A DNA stretch of 33,795 bases from Actinomycetes bacterium. Its GTDB lineage: Bacteria; Actinomycetota; Actinomycetes; JAHEKZ01. Numbering within the stretch: position 1 is the stretch's first letter; every line of letters starts with the position of its first letter. Location of the stretch: the NCBI GenBank assembly GCA_024644435.1, contig JAHEKZ010000010.1, positions 1 through 33,795 of the forward strand, written 5' to 3'. Of this stretch, positions 25,134 to 33,795 are shown piece after piece. Made by a program: the position numbers and the translations under genes. Below the pieces are notes generated by a model. The model was not told the origin of the DNA. It was given only the letters and a program-made list of their open reading frames with translations, and did no database searches.

Positions 25134-26867
25134 TCAGGCCTCCTTCACTGTGCGACGCCCAGCGGATGCCGGACGATCTGATGCGGGCCTCACGCTCTTG
25201 GCCCCTAGACGTTCTGGAGAGAGCCCCGACCACCTGCTGCCGCTGTTGAAGAACTTCGTCCGTGCAAGCAGGGTGACGAGCGGCTTGGTGAACAAGAAGA
25301 CGACGAGCAGGTCGATCAGCGTCGTGAGTCCGAGCGTGAAGGCGAACCCGCGCACCCCACCGACCGACAACACCCACAGAACGACAGCCGCGATCAACGA
25401 GATGAAGTCGGCAGCAATGATCGTGCGCCGGGCGCGGACCCAGCCGGCCTCCAGGGCGGCGCGGAGCGACCGCCCTTCGCGCACCTCGTCTCGTATTCGC
25501 TCGAAGTACACAATGAACGAGTCAGCTGTGATGCCGATTGCCACGATGAGCCCGGCCACACCAGCGAGGGTGAGGGTGAAGTTGAGTGTCTCGCCCAGGA
25601 TGACGACGGAAGCGTACGTGAACAGACCAGCGATCAGCAGGCTGGCCACCGCGACCAGGGCGAGGGCCCGGTAGTAGAAGAGCAGGTACAGCACGACCAG
25701 GACGAGCCCGAGTGCGCCGGCGATCAGACCGGCGTGCAGCTGGTCGGAACCCAGGGTTGGCGAGATCGTGTTGCGCTCTCCGATGGTGAACGTCAGGGGA
25801 AGCGCACCGAACTTCAGCACGTTGGCGAGGTCGGATGCCTCTTCCTGCGTGAACTGGCCGGTGATCTGCGCCTGACCGCCAGGAATCGCCTCGTTGACGC
25901 CCGGTGCGGAGACCACGATGCCATCGAGCACGATCGCGAAGCGGTTGCCCGGGGAGTCCGCTGGCTGGGCCGCCATCTCCGCGGTGATCTTGCCGAATGA
26001 CTTGGTGCCGTCGCTGTTGAAGTCGAGGCTGACGATCCATCCGGCGGTGTTCTGCGAAAGGTTCGCCTGCGCACTGTCGACGTCGGAGCCTGGAACAGCC
26101 ACTGGCGCCAGCAGGAACTTCTCAGCGCCGTTGCGGTCGCACGCGATCGCGGCGTCGGCGTCGGCGAACTGCGCCCCGACGCTGAGCTGCTCCGGATCCG
26201 AGCAGTCGAGCTGGTTGTAGGCCTGCTGTAGCTCGGGGGTCACGTCCGGACTGCCGGCCAGGACAGGAGCCGGCGTTGGCCCCGGCGTGTCAGTCGCCGA
26301 CGGGGATGGCGTGGCCGACTCGGCCTGGGTGCTGTCGTTCTTGCCAGCCCGGGCCGCGGCCTTGGCACTTGCACCCACCCGCGGCACGAGGGCGCCGTTG
26401 CCTCCGCCGTTGTTCTTGTCCTTCTTCGACTGCGAGTCTGTGGGGCTCGGCGATGGCGTCGGAGTTGCGGGAAGGTTCGGCTGTGCGTCCAGAACCGGAC
26501 GGAAGCCCAGCTGCGCGGTCTGCCCCAGCTGCTCGACCAGCTTGTCCTCGGTCAGGCCCGGCACCGACACCACGATGACCGCCTGGTCGCCGCGTCCCTG
26601 CGGGGCGACCTCGGCCTCTGCGACACCGGCCCCGTTCACGCGGGCCGAGATGATCTCGACCGCCTGCTTGATGGAGTCGTCGGTGATCGTCCCTACTTCA
26701 CCTGGCGCAGGCGCCGGGACCAAGGTGACGGTGGTTCCCCCCTGCAGGTCGAGACCGAGCTTTGGCTTGGTGGCGCCTTGGAACGCCATCCACCCGCCCA
26801 TCGCGATGGCGAGGACCAGGAGCACCAACAGGGCGCGCCCGGGCCGTCCAGTGCTGGGAGTTGCCAC
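25134..26867 (-). CDS. secD: Protein translocase subunit SecD
   Basis: Large subunit of the SecDF export motor; 577 residues. A first membrane helix (about 10-30) precedes LGLDLQGGTTVTL. The extracellular P1 domain is interrupted by a low-complexity Ser/Thr/Pro/Ala/Lys linker (about 135-220), as in many actinobacterial SecD. The C-terminal five helices include AGLIAGALGLVLVVLYLLFYYR, GITADSFIVYFERIRDEVREG and TLIDLLVVFLFTKPLV. The frame opens at 26918, but GTG at 26867 has a perfect GGAGG 7 bases upstream. The gap to yajC is 123 bases. Confidence 0.96.
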   Translation of the reverse strand: MATPSTGRPGRALLVLLVLAIAMGGWMAFQGATKPKLGLDLQGGTTVTLVPAPAPGEVGTITDDSIKQAVEIISARVNGAGVAEAEVAPQGRGDQAVIVVSVPGLTEDKLVEQLGQTAQLGFRPVLDAQPNLPATPTPSPSPTDSQSKKDKNNGGGNGALVPRVGASAKAAARAGKNDSTQAESATPSPSATDTPGPTPAPVLAGSPDVTPELQQAYNQLDCSDPEQLSVGAQFADADAAIACDRNGAEKFLLAPVAVPGSDVDSAQANLSQNTAGWIVSLDFNSDGTKSFGKITAEMAAQPADSPGNRFAIVLDGIVVSAPGVNEAIPGGQAQITGQFTQEEASDLANVLKFGALPLTFTIGERNTISPTLGSDQLHAGLIAGALGLVLVVLYLLFYYRALALVAVASLLIAGLFTYASVVILGETLNFTLTLAGVAGLIVAIGITADSFIVYFERIRDEVREGRSLRAALEAGWVRARRTIIAADFISLIAAVVLWVLSVGGVRGFAFTLGLTTLIDLLVVFLFTKPLVTLLARTKFFNSGSRWSGLSPERLGAKSVRPASDRPASAGRRTVKEA

Positions 26868-26990
26868 GTCAGTCCTCCGGCTCAGTTCTGCAGACGAGGG
26901 ACCGCAGGCGGCCCCCACCTGAGTGCCGCAGACGACGCGACCTCAGCACCGGAAGTATCCCCGACGTCGGGCCGGCCTCTGGCCCCAGGG

Positions 26991-27263
26991 TCACTCGGGG
27001 GCCGGCGTGTCGTCGATGACGCGTCCGATTGCCCGTCGATCGAACCTCAGCTCGACCCCTGGTGCGACCAGCAGCGTGACCTCCGTGTCCTGCAGGTCTG
27101 CGATGGTGCCGAAGAGGCCACTCGTCGTGACGACGTCTGACCCCACCCGCAGACTGGCCGCGACCATGGCGGCCTCTTGCGACCGGCGCTGCTGCCCCCG
27201 AACCAGCAACCAGACGCCGATGAGGGGCAGCGCCAGGATCGCCAGGACCAGTACGTCACTCAT
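26991..27263 (-). CDS. yajC: Preprotein translocase subunit YajC
   Basis: A small membrane protein associated with SecDF; 90 residues. One N-terminal helix (about 4-22, VLVLAILALPLIGVWLLV) is followed by GQQRRSQEA, then the YajC core (LRVGSDVVTTSGLFGTIADLQDTEVTLLVAPGVELRFDRRAIGRVI). The position between ruvB and secD is conserved in actinobacteria. ATG is preceded by GGAG. It is 18 bases from the ruvB stop. Confidence 0.94.
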   Translation of the reverse strand: MSDVLVLAILALPLIGVWLLVRGQQRRSQEAAMVAASLRVGSDVVTTSGLFGTIADLQDTEVTLLVAPGVELRFDRRAIGRVIDDTPAPE

Positions 27264-27281
27264 CGGGTTCTCCGCTCCCTG

Positions 27282-28358
27282 TTACTCAGCCGAACCGTCA
27301 TCTTCGGTGGGATCGAAGAGTGACGCGTGCGCGGCGCCAGCAGTGGGCTGGGGCACCCCGAGATGTTCCCATGCCGCCGGGGTTGCGATCCGACCGCGCG
27401 GGGTCCTGGCCAGCAGACCGGCTCGGACCAGGTAGGGCTCGGCGACCTCTTCGACCGTCTCACGTTCTTCACCGACGGCCACCGCGAGAGTGCTCAGCCC
27501 CACGGGGCCTCCCCCGAACTTGCGCACGAGGGCCTCGAGCACCGACCGGTCGAGCCGGTCCAGCCCCATGTCGTCGACGTCGTAGATCGCCAGAGCGGCC
27601 TTAGCCGTCGCCTCGTCGACCACTCCGTCGCCGCGGACCTCGGAGAAGTCACGAACACGCCGCAGCAGCCGGTTGGCGACACGGGGCGTCCCACGTGACC
27701 GCCCCGCGATCTCGGTCGCGCCCCCCGGTTTGAGCGTGACCTCGAGCAGCTCGGCCGACCTGACCAGGATCGAGGTGAGCTCGGCCGGGTCGTAGAAGTC
27801 GAGGTGGGCGGTGAAGCCGAACCGGTCTCGGAGTGGACCTGGCAGCAGTCCGGCCCGGGTGGTCGCCCCCACCAGGGTGAAGGGCGGCAGGTCGAGCGGG
27901 ATCGCCGTGGCCCCTGGCCCTTTGCCGACAACGACGTCGACCCGGAAGTCCTCCATCGCCAGATAGAGCATTTCTTCGGCGGGGCGGGCCATCCGGTGGA
28001 TCTCGTCGAGGAAGAGCACCTCGCCCTCGGTCAGGGACGACAGGACCGCCGCCAGGTCGCCGGCGTGCTGGATCGCGGGGCCGCTGGAGATCCGGAGCGG
28101 CTGGTTGATCTCAGCGGCAATGATCATGGCCAGGGTGGTCTTGCCCAGCCCGGGTGGGCCAGAGAGCAGCACGTGGTCGGGCGCGGCGCCACGACCCGAT
28201 GCAGCAGACAGAACAAGGCCCAGCTGCTCGCGCACCCGGATCTGCCCCACGAACTCCGCCAAGTGTCTGGGCCGCAAGGCCGCGTCGATCGCCCCCTCGT
28301 CCAGGTGGACGGTCGGGTCGACCAGGTCGCCACCGGACGACGTGTCGTCAGCACTCAT
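27282..28358 (-). CDS. ruvB: Holliday-junction branch-migration helicase RuvB
   Basis: AAA+ motor that drives branch migration with RuvA; 358 residues. Visible: [13 protein letters not shown], Walker [10 protein letters not shown], Walker B LFLDEIHR, sensor region [14 protein letters not shown] with the probable Arg finger, and the C-terminal winged helix ending in [20 protein letters not shown] overlaps the ruvA stop (ATGA), giving a coupled ruvC-ruvA-ruvB operon. It is likely SOS-regulated through the LexA box upstream of ruvC. Confidence 0.97.
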   Translation of the reverse strand: MSADDTSSGGDLVDPTVHLDEGAIDAALRPRHLAEFVGQIRVREQLGLVLSAASGRGAAPDHVLLSGPPGLGKTTLAMIIAAEINQPLRISSGPAIQHAGDLAAVLSSLTEGEVLFLDEIHRMARPAEEMLYLAMEDFRVDVVVGKGPGATAIPLDLPPFTLVGATTRAGLLPGPLRDRFGFTAHLDFYDPAELTSILVRSAELLEVTLKPGGATEIAGRSRGTPRVANRLLRRVRDFSEVRGDGVVDEATAKAALAIYDVDDMGLDRLDRSVLEALVRKFGGGPVGLSTLAVAVGEERETVEEVAEPYLVRAGLLARTPRGRIATPAAWEHLGVPQPTAGAAHASLFDPTEDDGSAE

Positions 28359-28993
28359 CGACCAGTCACCGCGCTTCCCATCGACTGGAGTGCCGATCGC
28401 AGCAGCACGGCGATCTCGGTATCGGGCGCGTCTTCACCGAACTCCTGTGCGACCGCTGTCACGGCCGCGTCGGCGTCGCGCTGGCCCCACCCGAGGCCGA
28501 CCAGGGCAGCGTGCACCTGCACCTGCCAGCTCGCCGCCATGGCCTGACCGGTCGGAGCTGAGGTCGCAGCGAATGGTGTCGTGCCGATGGATGGCGCGCC
28601 GAGCTTGTCCTTCAGCTCGAGTACAAGACGCTGAGCACCTTTCTTACCGACCCCGGGCACCTGGGTCAGCGCAGCGAGGTCCTCGGACGCGACGATCTGT
28701 CGGAGGGCATCGGGACGCAGGGTCGCCAACATCGCCTGGGCCAGCCGCGGCCCCACACCACTGACCGTCTGCAGCACCTCGAACACCGCGCGTTCATCGG
28801 CGTCGACGAAGCCGTACAGCGTGAGGGAGTCCTCACGGACGACGAGCGAGGTGTGCACTGTCGCCTCGTCACCCCGGCGCAGCACCGAGACCGCCTGCGG
28901 CGTGCACTGGACCGCCAGGCCCAGACCCCCCACTTCGATGACCACGACGTCAGACCCGACATCGAGCACCTGACCCCGAACCGAGGCAATCAC
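28355..28993 (-). CDS. ruvA: Holliday-junction binding protein RuvA
   Basis: Tetrameric DNA-junction-binding partner of RuvB; 212 residues. An OB-fold N-terminus ([20 protein letters not shown]), two helix-hairpin-helix motifs ([13 protein letters not shown] and [12 protein letters not shown]) and the C-terminal RuvB-binding domain ([17 protein letters not shown]) are seen. The frame is open to 29092, but GTG at 28993, overlapping the ruvC stop by 4 bases (GTGA), gives the normal length and N-terminus. Confidence 0.96.
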   Translation of the reverse strand: MIASVRGQVLDVGSDVVVIEVGGLGLAVQCTPQAVSVLRRGDEATVHTSLVVREDSLTLYGFVDADERAVFEVLQTVSGVGPRLAQAMLATLRPDALRQIVASEDLAALTQVPGVGKKGAQRLVLELKDKLGAPSIGTTPFAATSAPTGQAMAASWQVQVHAALVGLGWGQRDADAAVTAVAQEFGEDAPDTEIAVLLRSALQSMGSAVTGR

Positions 28994-29541
28994 CGGGTAC
29001 CACCGACCACGCCTGATGACGCGCGAGCTCGCGACGCGGCTGCGACCGCGTCCAACAGCTTTGTCTGCGCCGTTCCTCGCCAGACGTGACATATCGCCAG
29101 TGCCAGCGCATCGGCGGCGTCCGCCGGCTTGGGCACCTCGGACAGCCCGAGAAGTCTGACCACCATGACCCCGACCTGCGCCTTGTCGGCCCGCCCGTTA
29201 CCGGTGACCGATGCCTTGACCTCACTGGGGGTGTGGAGTGCGACTGGCAGGCCCCGCCGGGCGGCGGCCACCAGGACGACTCCGCTGACCTGCGCCACCC
29301 CCATGACCGTGCGGACATTGTGCTGACTGAACACGCGCTCGACGGCTACGGCGTCCGGCTGGGTCGCGTCGAGCACCTGTTCGAGCGCTTGCTCGATCGC
29401 CAGGAGGCGCCGCTCGAGCGGCTCGTCCTTGGACGACCTGGCCACCGAGACGTCCACCATGGACAGCCGGCGCCCAGGAGCGCCATCGACCACGCCGAAC
29501 CCACACCGGGTGAGACCGGGGTCTACGCCGAGCACCCGCAC
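28990..29541 (-). CDS. ruvC: Holliday-junction resolvase RuvC
   Basis: Endonuclease that resolves Holliday junctions; 183 residues. The acidic active site is visible: [17 protein letters not shown] (Asp), [14 protein letters not shown] (Glu) and [14 protein letters not shown] (paired Asp). The frame opens at 29646, but GTG at 29541 has AGGAGG at 6-7 bases and gives the standard start. A LexA-type box lies 48 bases upstream. Confidence 0.96.
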   Translation of the reverse strand: MRVLGVDPGLTRCGFGVVDGAPGRRLSMVDVSVARSSKDEPLERRLLAIEQALEQVLDATQPDAVAVERVFSQHNVRTVMGVAQVSGVVLVAAARRGLPVALHTPSEVKASVTGNGRADKAQVGVMVVRLLGLSEVPKPADAADALALAICHVWRGTAQTKLLDAVAAASRARASSGVVGGTR

Positions 29542-29588
29542 CTCACACCTCCTGCTGGTGGGCCGATGGCGAACGCTCCCCGACGGGA

Positions 29589-29604
29589 CCGAACACCTGT
29601 TCGA
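29589..29604 (-). promoter_or_regulatory. LexA (SOS) box upstream of ruvC
   Basis: Minus-strand TCGAACAGGTGTTCGG, matching TCGAAC-N4-GTTCGA in 11 of 12 conserved positions. It lies 48 bases before the ruvC start. SOS control of ruvCAB is established in mycobacteria and many other bacteria, which supports the call. Confidence 0.75.
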
Positions 29605-29716
29605 CCAAACGCTACCTGGGGCTGAGTCCGGTTCGCGGGGCGACACGCTGCCACCGGCGACGCGGGAGACTCACCAGGCGCCGGCGACGCCCCGGGCGCG
29701 GGTCGTCCACACAACC

Positions 29717-29745
29717 TTGCCGTTGTCCTGCCCATGACCTATAAT
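29717..29745 (+). promoter_or_regulatory. Strong sigma-70-type promoter of the DUF222/HNH gene
   Basis: TTGCCG (29717-29722), exactly 17 bases, then a perfect TATAAT (29740-29745). The last base of the -10 element is the first base of the LexA box. The leader to the GTG at 29914 would be about 160 bases, with nothing else recognised in it. Confidence 0.75.
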
Positions 29746-29760
29746 CGAACATACGTTCGA
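29745..29760 (+). promoter_or_regulatory. Perfect LexA (SOS) box in front of the DUF222/HNH gene
   Basis: TCGAACATACGTTCGA is a perfect TCGAAC-N4-GTTCGA palindrome. It abuts the TATAAT element and would cover the start point, so LexA binding should block transcription directly. It is 204 bases from ruvC and probably serves the plus-strand gene; ruvC has its own box. Confidence 0.85.
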
Positions 29761-29913
29761 CGCCGTGATCGATACCCGGAGAGCACGCCACCGGCACCGA
29801 GGACCCACGCAGGGTTCTTGCAGAGATGCCCTGGCACCACGACACAGCAGACGCACGGCACATCCGCCCATCCCCTGGTGGCAACACCACCAGAACCGTG
29901 TCGTGGAGGCCTC

Positions 29914-31185
29914 GTGCTGCCTGTGCCGCTCATTCCGTCGGTCGTCGCCGATGCCCGAGCTGGCGTGCGCTCCCTGGCCGAAGAGGCTCGATCGGGTTCA
30001 GTGGTCAGCTCCGAGGAACGCGCCGCCTGGTTGGTGGGGCTTCGCCAGATCGTCGATGCCGCCGAGGTTGCGTTCACCACCGTCCTGGCCGACTTCGACG
30101 CCGCTGGCGACGGCGAGATGCTCCATGCGGCTTCGTCCACCCAGGCCTGGCTCAGGGGTGCGCTCGGACTGGCCGCGGGAGATGCCGCCGAACGAGTCCG
30201 CATCGCCAGAGCCAGTCGCGGCGTGCTCCGTGAGCCACTGCAGCGCCTGTCATTCGACAAGACAAAGGTGATCGCCCGAGCCGCTCGCACCCTTCCCCCC
30301 TCACACCACGACGATGCCGTCGCCACGCTCACCGAGATCGGTGAGTGGGCCGGGGTCGAAGACCTCCGCTCGGCAGCCCGGCATCTCAAGAGCGTGGTCG
30401 ACCCTGATGGGTCGCTCCGCCAAGCCGAGGTCGACTTCGATCGGCGCTGGCTCACCATCGCGCCCATGCTCGACGGGATGCACTCGGTCGAGGGAGTGCT
30501 CGACGCCGAGTCGGCCGGACTGTTGACCAGTGCCCTCGCGCCCTATTGCGTACCCGGCGGCCCTGACGATCTGCGCACGGCCGCGCAGCGTCGCGCCGAC
30601 GGTCTGACCGAGATCGTCGCCACCGCAGTCAAGTGCGAAGACCTCCCCACGCTCTCGGGCGCGACGACTGCACTGCAGGTCCAGGTCTCGCTGGACACCC
30701 TGGTCGGTACGAGTCTCGACCCGGCGCAGCTGGTCTCCTCGATGGGCACCTCACCGTCCTGGATCACCGACCCGGCGCTCACCAGGCTCACCTGCGACGC
30801 CTCGGTTCGCCGAGTTGTGCTCGACCCGTCCGGGGTTCCGATCGAGCTCGGCCGCAAGGTCAGGCTCTTCACGGGGCCGCAGCGTCTCGCCCTGGCCGCC
30901 CGTGACACCGCGTGCCGCTTTCCTGGCTGCGACCGGCCGGCCAAGCACACCGACGCCCACCACGTGACGTCATGGCGAGAGGGCGGACCGACCACCGTGG
31001 CCAACGGCCTGCTGCTCTGCCGTCACCATCACCGACAGGTCCATGAAGGCGGTTGGAGCATCCATCCGGATCGCCCCGGGCAAGGCTCCAACGGCACCGT
31101 CACGTTTGTCGGCCCTGCTGGGCAGCGTCTGTCCAGTCCCCTGCCCACCTTGCGCCACACGGTGCGCGCCGGGCCAGCCGGGTGA
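29914..31185 (+). CDS. DUF222 / HNH endonuclease domain protein (13E12 repeat family)
   Basis: A 423-residue protein of the actinobacterial 13E12 family. A helical DUF222 region fills about residues 20-300. A C-terminal HNH nuclease follows: RDTACRFPGCDRPAKHTDAHHV, then NGLLLCRHHHRQVHEGGW, with the Cys, His and Asn expected for an active metal site. The function is unproven; the families are multi-copy in actinobacterial genomes and some mycobacterial members are induced by DNA damage. The frame is open from 29734, but GTG at 29914 is preferred: GGAGG lies just upstream, and an earlier start would overlap the promoter. It interrupts the usual yebC-ruvC neighbourhood on the opposite strand. 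Confidence 0.9.
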   Translation: MLPVPLIPSVVADARAGVRSLAEEARSGSVVSSEERAAWLVGLRQIVDAAEVAFTTVLADFDAAGDGEMLHAASSTQAWLRGALGLAAGDAAERVRIARASRGVLREPLQRLSFDKTKVIARAARTLPPSHHDDAVATLTEIGEWAGVEDLRSAARHLKSVVDPDGSLRQAEVDFDRRWLTIAPMLDGMHSVEGVLDAESAGLLTSALAPYCVPGGPDDLRTAAQRRADGLTEIVATAVKCEDLPTLSGATTALQVQVSLDTLVGTSLDPAQLVSSMGTSPSWITDPALTRLTCDASVRRVVLDPSGVPIELGRKVRLFTGPQRLALAARDTACRFPGCDRPAKHTDAHHVTSWREGGPTTVANGLLLCRHHHRQVHEGGWSIHPDRPGQGSNGTVTFVGPAGQRLSSPLPTLRHTVRAGPAG

Positions 31186-31206
31186 CGGCGCCACCGGGCC
31201 CACACC

Positions 31207-31262
31207 CGTCAGGCCACTGCCGTCAGGCCACTGCCGTCAGGCCGCTGCCGTCTGGCCGCTGC
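31207..31262. repeat. Four 14-base tandem repeats between convergent genes
   Basis: Units CGTCAGGCCACTGC (twice), CGTCAGGCCGCTGC and CGTCTGGCCGCTGC stand directly end to end. A degenerate fifth copy runs to about 31275. They occupy the 130-base gap between the converging DUF222/HNH and yebC genes. They do not form a good hairpin and no terminator is evident there. Confidence 0.88.
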
Positions 31263-31315
31263 CGTCTGCCACGACGGATTCTCGCCAGCACCTGCGTCCC
31301 GCACCCTGCCGAGTG

Positions 31316-32065
31316 CTAGCCGACCTTCTCCATGACCTCGTCGGACACGTCGAAGTTCGCCCAGACGTTCTGGACATCGTCGGAGTCGTCGAGCGCCTCG
31401 AGCAGTCGGAAGACCTTCCCTGCTCCGACCTCGTCGAGCGGTACAGACACGCTCGGAATGAACGACGCCTCCGCAGACTCGTAGTCGATACCGGCATCCT
31501 GGAGCGCGGTGCGCACCGCGACCAGATCGGTTGGCTCACTGACGACTTCGAACGTGTCTCCGAGGTCGTTGACCTCTTCGGCGCCGGCGTCCAGCACCGC
31601 GGCGAGCACGTCGTCCTCGGAGTGGCCCTCTTTCGCGACGAGCACGATGCCCTTGCGAGTGAAGAGATAGGAGACCGAGCCGGGGTCGGCCATCGAGCCT
31701 CCGTTGCGCGTCATCGCCACCCGCACCTCTGACGCGGCGCGGTTGCGGTTGTCGGTCAGGCACTCGATGAGGACAGCAACTCCGCTGGGCCCGTACCCCT
31801 CGTACATGATCGTCTGCCAGTCCGCGCCACCGGCTTCGGCACCTGATCCCCGCTTGACCGCGCGGTCGATGTTGTCGTTGGGAACCGACGTCTTCTTCGC
31901 CTTCTGGATGGCGTCGTAGAGCGTGGGGTTTCCCGCCACATCACCGCCACCGGTGCGCGCCGCGACCTCAATGTTCTTGATCAGCTTGGCGAAGAGCTTG
32001 CCTCGTCGCGCATCAACGACGGCCTTCTTGTGCTTGGTGGTGGCCCATTTGGAATGGCCAGACAT
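31316..32065 (-). CDS. yebC: YebC/PmpR family protein (transcription or translation regulator)
   Basis: A 249-residue protein of a near-universal family. It begins [23 protein letters not shown], the family hallmark, followed by [52 protein letters not shown] and a C-terminal segment with [14 protein letters not shown]. Family members have been described as DNA-binding regulators and, more recently, as translation factors easing stalling at proline stretches. ATG at 32065 has GAGGAG upstream. It follows pdxT by 30 bases; in actinobacteria it usually precedes ruvC. Confidence 0.95.
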   Translation of the reverse strand: MSGHSKWATTKHKKAVVDARRGKLFAKLIKNIEVAARTGGGDVAGNPTLYDAIQKAKKTSVPNDNIDRAVKRGSGAEAGGADWQTIMYEGYGPSGVAVLIECLTDNRNRAASEVRVAMTRNGGSMADPGSVSYLFTRKGIVLVAKEGHSEDDVLAAVLDAGAEEVNDLGDTFEVVSEPTDLVAVRTALQDAGIDYESAEASFIPSVSVPLDEVGAGKVFRLLEALDDSDDVQNVWANFDVSDEVMEKVG

Positions 32066-32095
32066 GTCGGACTCCTCGACGTGCTGCGATCGGCC

Positions 32096-32746
32096 TCAGC
32101 CGGCGTCGCGGACCATGGCCACGAAGTACTCGTGGATCCGGTGGTCGCCGGTGAGCTCGGGGTGGAACGAGGTGGCCAGCAGGCTCCCCTGTCGGACGGC
32201 GACGATCCTACCGGCGGGCCCAGCGTGCTCCGGGTCGGACTCGACGCGTCCGAGCACGTCGACCCCTGGACCGACCGAGTCGACCCAGGGTGCCCGGATG
32301 AACACCGCCTTCACCGGCGGGCCGTCGAGCTGGTCCATGGCGATGTCCGCCTCGAACGAGTCGATCTGTCGCCCGAAAGCGTTGCGGCGGACCACCATGT
32401 CGATGCCACCGATTGTCTGCTGATCGGGGCGGCCACCCTCGAGCCGATCGGCGAGCATGATCATTCCTGCGCACGAGCCATACATCGGCAGTCCCGCGGC
32501 CCGAGCAGTGCGCAAAGGCTCGATCACGCCGAAATCGACGGCCAGCTTGCTCATCGTGGTCGACTCTCCGCCGGGAATCACCAGCGCGTCGATGTCAGCC
32601 AGGTCTCCGGCCGTGCGCACTCGACGGGTACGAGCGCCACATGCGCTCAGGACCTTCTGGTGCTCGCGTACATCGCCCTGGAGAGCCAGGACGCCGATCA
32701 GCGGCTGGGCGGCGGACGAGTCAGCGGTGGAGGCCGCCGTCACCAT
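32096..32746 (-). CDS. pdxT: Pyridoxal 5'-phosphate synthase glutaminase subunit PdxT
   Basis: Class I glutaminase that feeds ammonia to PdxS for vitamin B6 synthesis; 216 residues. [12 protein letters not shown] opens the fold, [11 protein letters not shown] forms the oxyanion region, [11 protein letters not shown] holds the nucleophilic Cys, and SFHPEL supplies the His and Glu of the triad. The start is ATG 32746 or the adjacent in-frame GTG 32743; either overlaps the pdxS stop, so the subunits are translationally coupled. The first 15 residues are an extra hydrophilic leader. Confidence 0.96.
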   Translation of the reverse strand: MVTAASTADSSAAQPLIGVLALQGDVREHQKVLSACGARTRRVRTAGDLADIDALVIPGGESTTMSKLAVDFGVIEPLRTARAAGLPMYGSCAGMIMLADRLEGGRPDQQTIGGIDMVVRRNAFGRQIDSFEADIAMDQLDGPPVKAVFIRAPWVDSVGPGVDVLGRVESDPEHAGPAGRIVAVRQGSLLATSFHPELTGDHRIHEYFVAMVRDAG

Positions 32747-33669
32747 CCTCGACCGGCGTAGCGCTCGGACTCCGGCAATGTGTCGATGTTGATCCCGACC
32801 ATCGCCTCGCCAAGCCCTCGGGACACCTTGGCGATGACATCGGGGTTGTCGTAATGCAGGGTCGCCTGCACGATGGCGTTGGCTCGCTTGGCCGGGTCAC
32901 CGGACTTGAAGATGCCCGAACCCACGAAGACTCCCTCGGCGCCGAGCTGCATCATCATGGCGGCGTCCGCCGGCGTGGCCAGCCCCCCGGCCGTGAACAT
33001 GACGACCGGAAGCTTGCCTGAGTCGTGCACCTCACGAACCAGCTCGTAAGGGGCTCCGAGCTCTTTGGCGGTGTTGAACAGCTCTTCCTCGCCGAGTCCC
33101 TGAATGCGGCGGATGTCTCCGAGCATCTGACGCATGTGCCGGGTGGCCTCGACCACGTTGCCCGTCCCGGCTTCACCCTTGGACCGAATCATCGCCGCGC
33201 CTTCGGCGATCCGCCGGAGAGCCTCACCGAGGTTGGTGGCTCCGCAGACGAAGGGAACAGTGAACTTCCACTTGTCGATGTGCAGCTTCTCGTCGGCCGG
33301 CGTGAGGACCTCGGACTCGTCGACGTAGTCGACGCCGAGCGACTGCAGCACCTGAGCCTCGACGAAGTGCCCGATACGCGCCTTGGCCATGACCGGGATC
33401 GATACCGCCTCGATGATGCCGTCGATCATGTCCGGGTCGGACATACGGGCGACACCGCCGTCCTTACGAATGTCGGCCGGCACCCGCTCGAGTGCCATGA
33501 CCGCGACGGCCCCGGCGTCCTCTGCAACCTTTGCCTGCTCGGCGGTGACGACGTCCATGATCACCCCGCCCTTGAGCATCTCGGCCATGCCTCGCTTGAC
33601 GCGGGAGGTGCCGATCATGGGGGCGCTCTCGGCGTTCGTCGACTCGTTGGCGGCGGTGTTCGGGGACAC
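32740..33669 (-). CDS. pdxS: Pyridoxal 5'-phosphate synthase lyase subunit PdxS
   Basis: Forms PLP from ribose 5-phosphate, glyceraldehyde 3-phosphate and ammonia; 309 residues. The TIM-barrel motifs are intact: [33 protein letters not shown] with the substrate-binding Lys, and [16 protein letters not shown] with the second Lys. [25 protein letters not shown] closes the phosphate site. The frame opens at GTG 33681, but GTG at 33669 is preferred because TGAGG lies at the correct distance only for it. It is the first gene of pdxS-pdxT-yebC. I could not assign its promoter with confidence. Confidence 0.96.
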   Translation of the reverse strand: MSPNTAANESTNAESAPMIGTSRVKRGMAEMLKGGVIMDVVTAEQAKVAEDAGAVAVMALERVPADIRKDGGVARMSDPDMIDGIIEAVSIPVMAKARIGHFVEAQVLQSLGVDYVDESEVLTPADEKLHIDKWKFTVPFVCGATNLGEALRRIAEGAAMIRSKGEAGTGNVVEATRHMRQMLGDIRRIQGLGEEELFNTAKELGAPYELVREVHDSGKLPVVMFTAGGLATPADAAMMMQLGAEGVFVGSGIFKSGDPAKRANAIVQATLHYDNPDVIAKVSRGLGEAMVGINIDTLPESERYAGRGW

Positions 33670-33766
33670 GGAGGACCTCACTCAGGCTGTGTATGGGACG
33701 CGCTCCGGGGCGAGCCCCGGGTCGGCGGTTCCTCACCATCGTACGGGGCGGACGCCCGTCCTGCCT

Positions 33767-33795
33767 GGGTGGTTCAGGGCCGGGTGGTTCAGGGC
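33767..33795. repeat. 15-base tandem repeat running off the window end
   Basis: GGGTGGTTCAGGGCC is followed directly by a second copy lacking only its last base at the window edge. It lies about 100 bases upstream of pdxS. The full extent of the array is not visible. Confidence 0.7.

Noticed and set aside
26868-26990. Extra small gene or regulatory RNA between secD and yajC
   Set aside because: 123 bases with no frame, hairpin or motif I can support.
29734-29913. Earlier ATG start for the DUF222/HNH protein
   Set aside because: It would lie at or before the -10 element and inside the LexA box; the added residues do not look like part of the family.
31207-31275. CRISPR array
   Set aside because: Repeats are 14 bases with no spacers between them and no cas genes nearby.

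Overview
The window is high-GC chromosomal DNA of an actinobacterium. The evidence is frequent GTG starts, tightly overlapping genes, LexA boxes of the TCGAAC-N4-GTTCGA type, a REP13E12-type DUF222/HNH gene, and the gene orders rarA-alaS-ruvX-mltG-aroE and yebC-ruvC-ruvA-ruvB-yajC-secD-secF-rel. The genus cannot be fixed from the sequence; a Propionibacteriales (Nocardioides-like) relative is a guess. Nearly all genes lie on the minus strand. The exceptions are a cyclophilin/DUF349 pair (19429-21611) and the DUF222/HNH gene (29914-31185).

Bases 1-8712 hold a type IV pilus (T4P) locus, read right to left. It starts with a Roadblock/LC7 protein, a DUF4388 (PATAN) protein and a Ras-like GTPase, which together resemble an MglB/MglA or Cvn-type polarity switch. 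A small uncertain ORF follows, then pilB, pilT, pilC, pilin 1 and a second pilin cut by the window edge. The pilin-1 leader carries what looks like a GEMM-I (c-di-GMP-I) riboswitch, and PilB has an MshEN domain, a known c-di-GMP-binding module. Three leaders (roadblock, pilB, pilT), and more weakly that of pilin 1, carry FliA/WhiG-like promoters (TCAAG-N14..16-CCGATC or variants). The picture is an actinobacterial T4P system set by a motility-type sigma factor, with c-di-GMP acting at both the pilin mRNA and the assembly motor.

Bases 8786-19217 are housekeeping: aroE, mltG, ruvX, alaS, rarA, aspS, hisS and a metallo-beta-lactamase-fold hydrolase, most joined by 4-base overlaps. A divergent promoter region (19218-19428) separates these from the plus-strand membrane-anchored cyclophilin and DUF349 protein. 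The DUF349 gene converges on rel with only 6 bases between the two stop codons.

Bases 21618-29541 hold rel (ppGpp synthetase/hydrolase), secF, secD, yajC (preprotein export) and ruvB, ruvA, ruvC (Holliday-junction processing). A LexA box lies just upstream of ruvC. A second, perfect LexA box overlaps a perfect TATAAT in front of the DUF222/HNH gene. Bases 31316-33669 are yebC, pdxT and pdxS (transcription order pdxS-pdxT-yebC; PLP synthase plus a YebC-family protein). No rRNA, tRNA, CRISPR array, insertion sequence or prophage was recognised.
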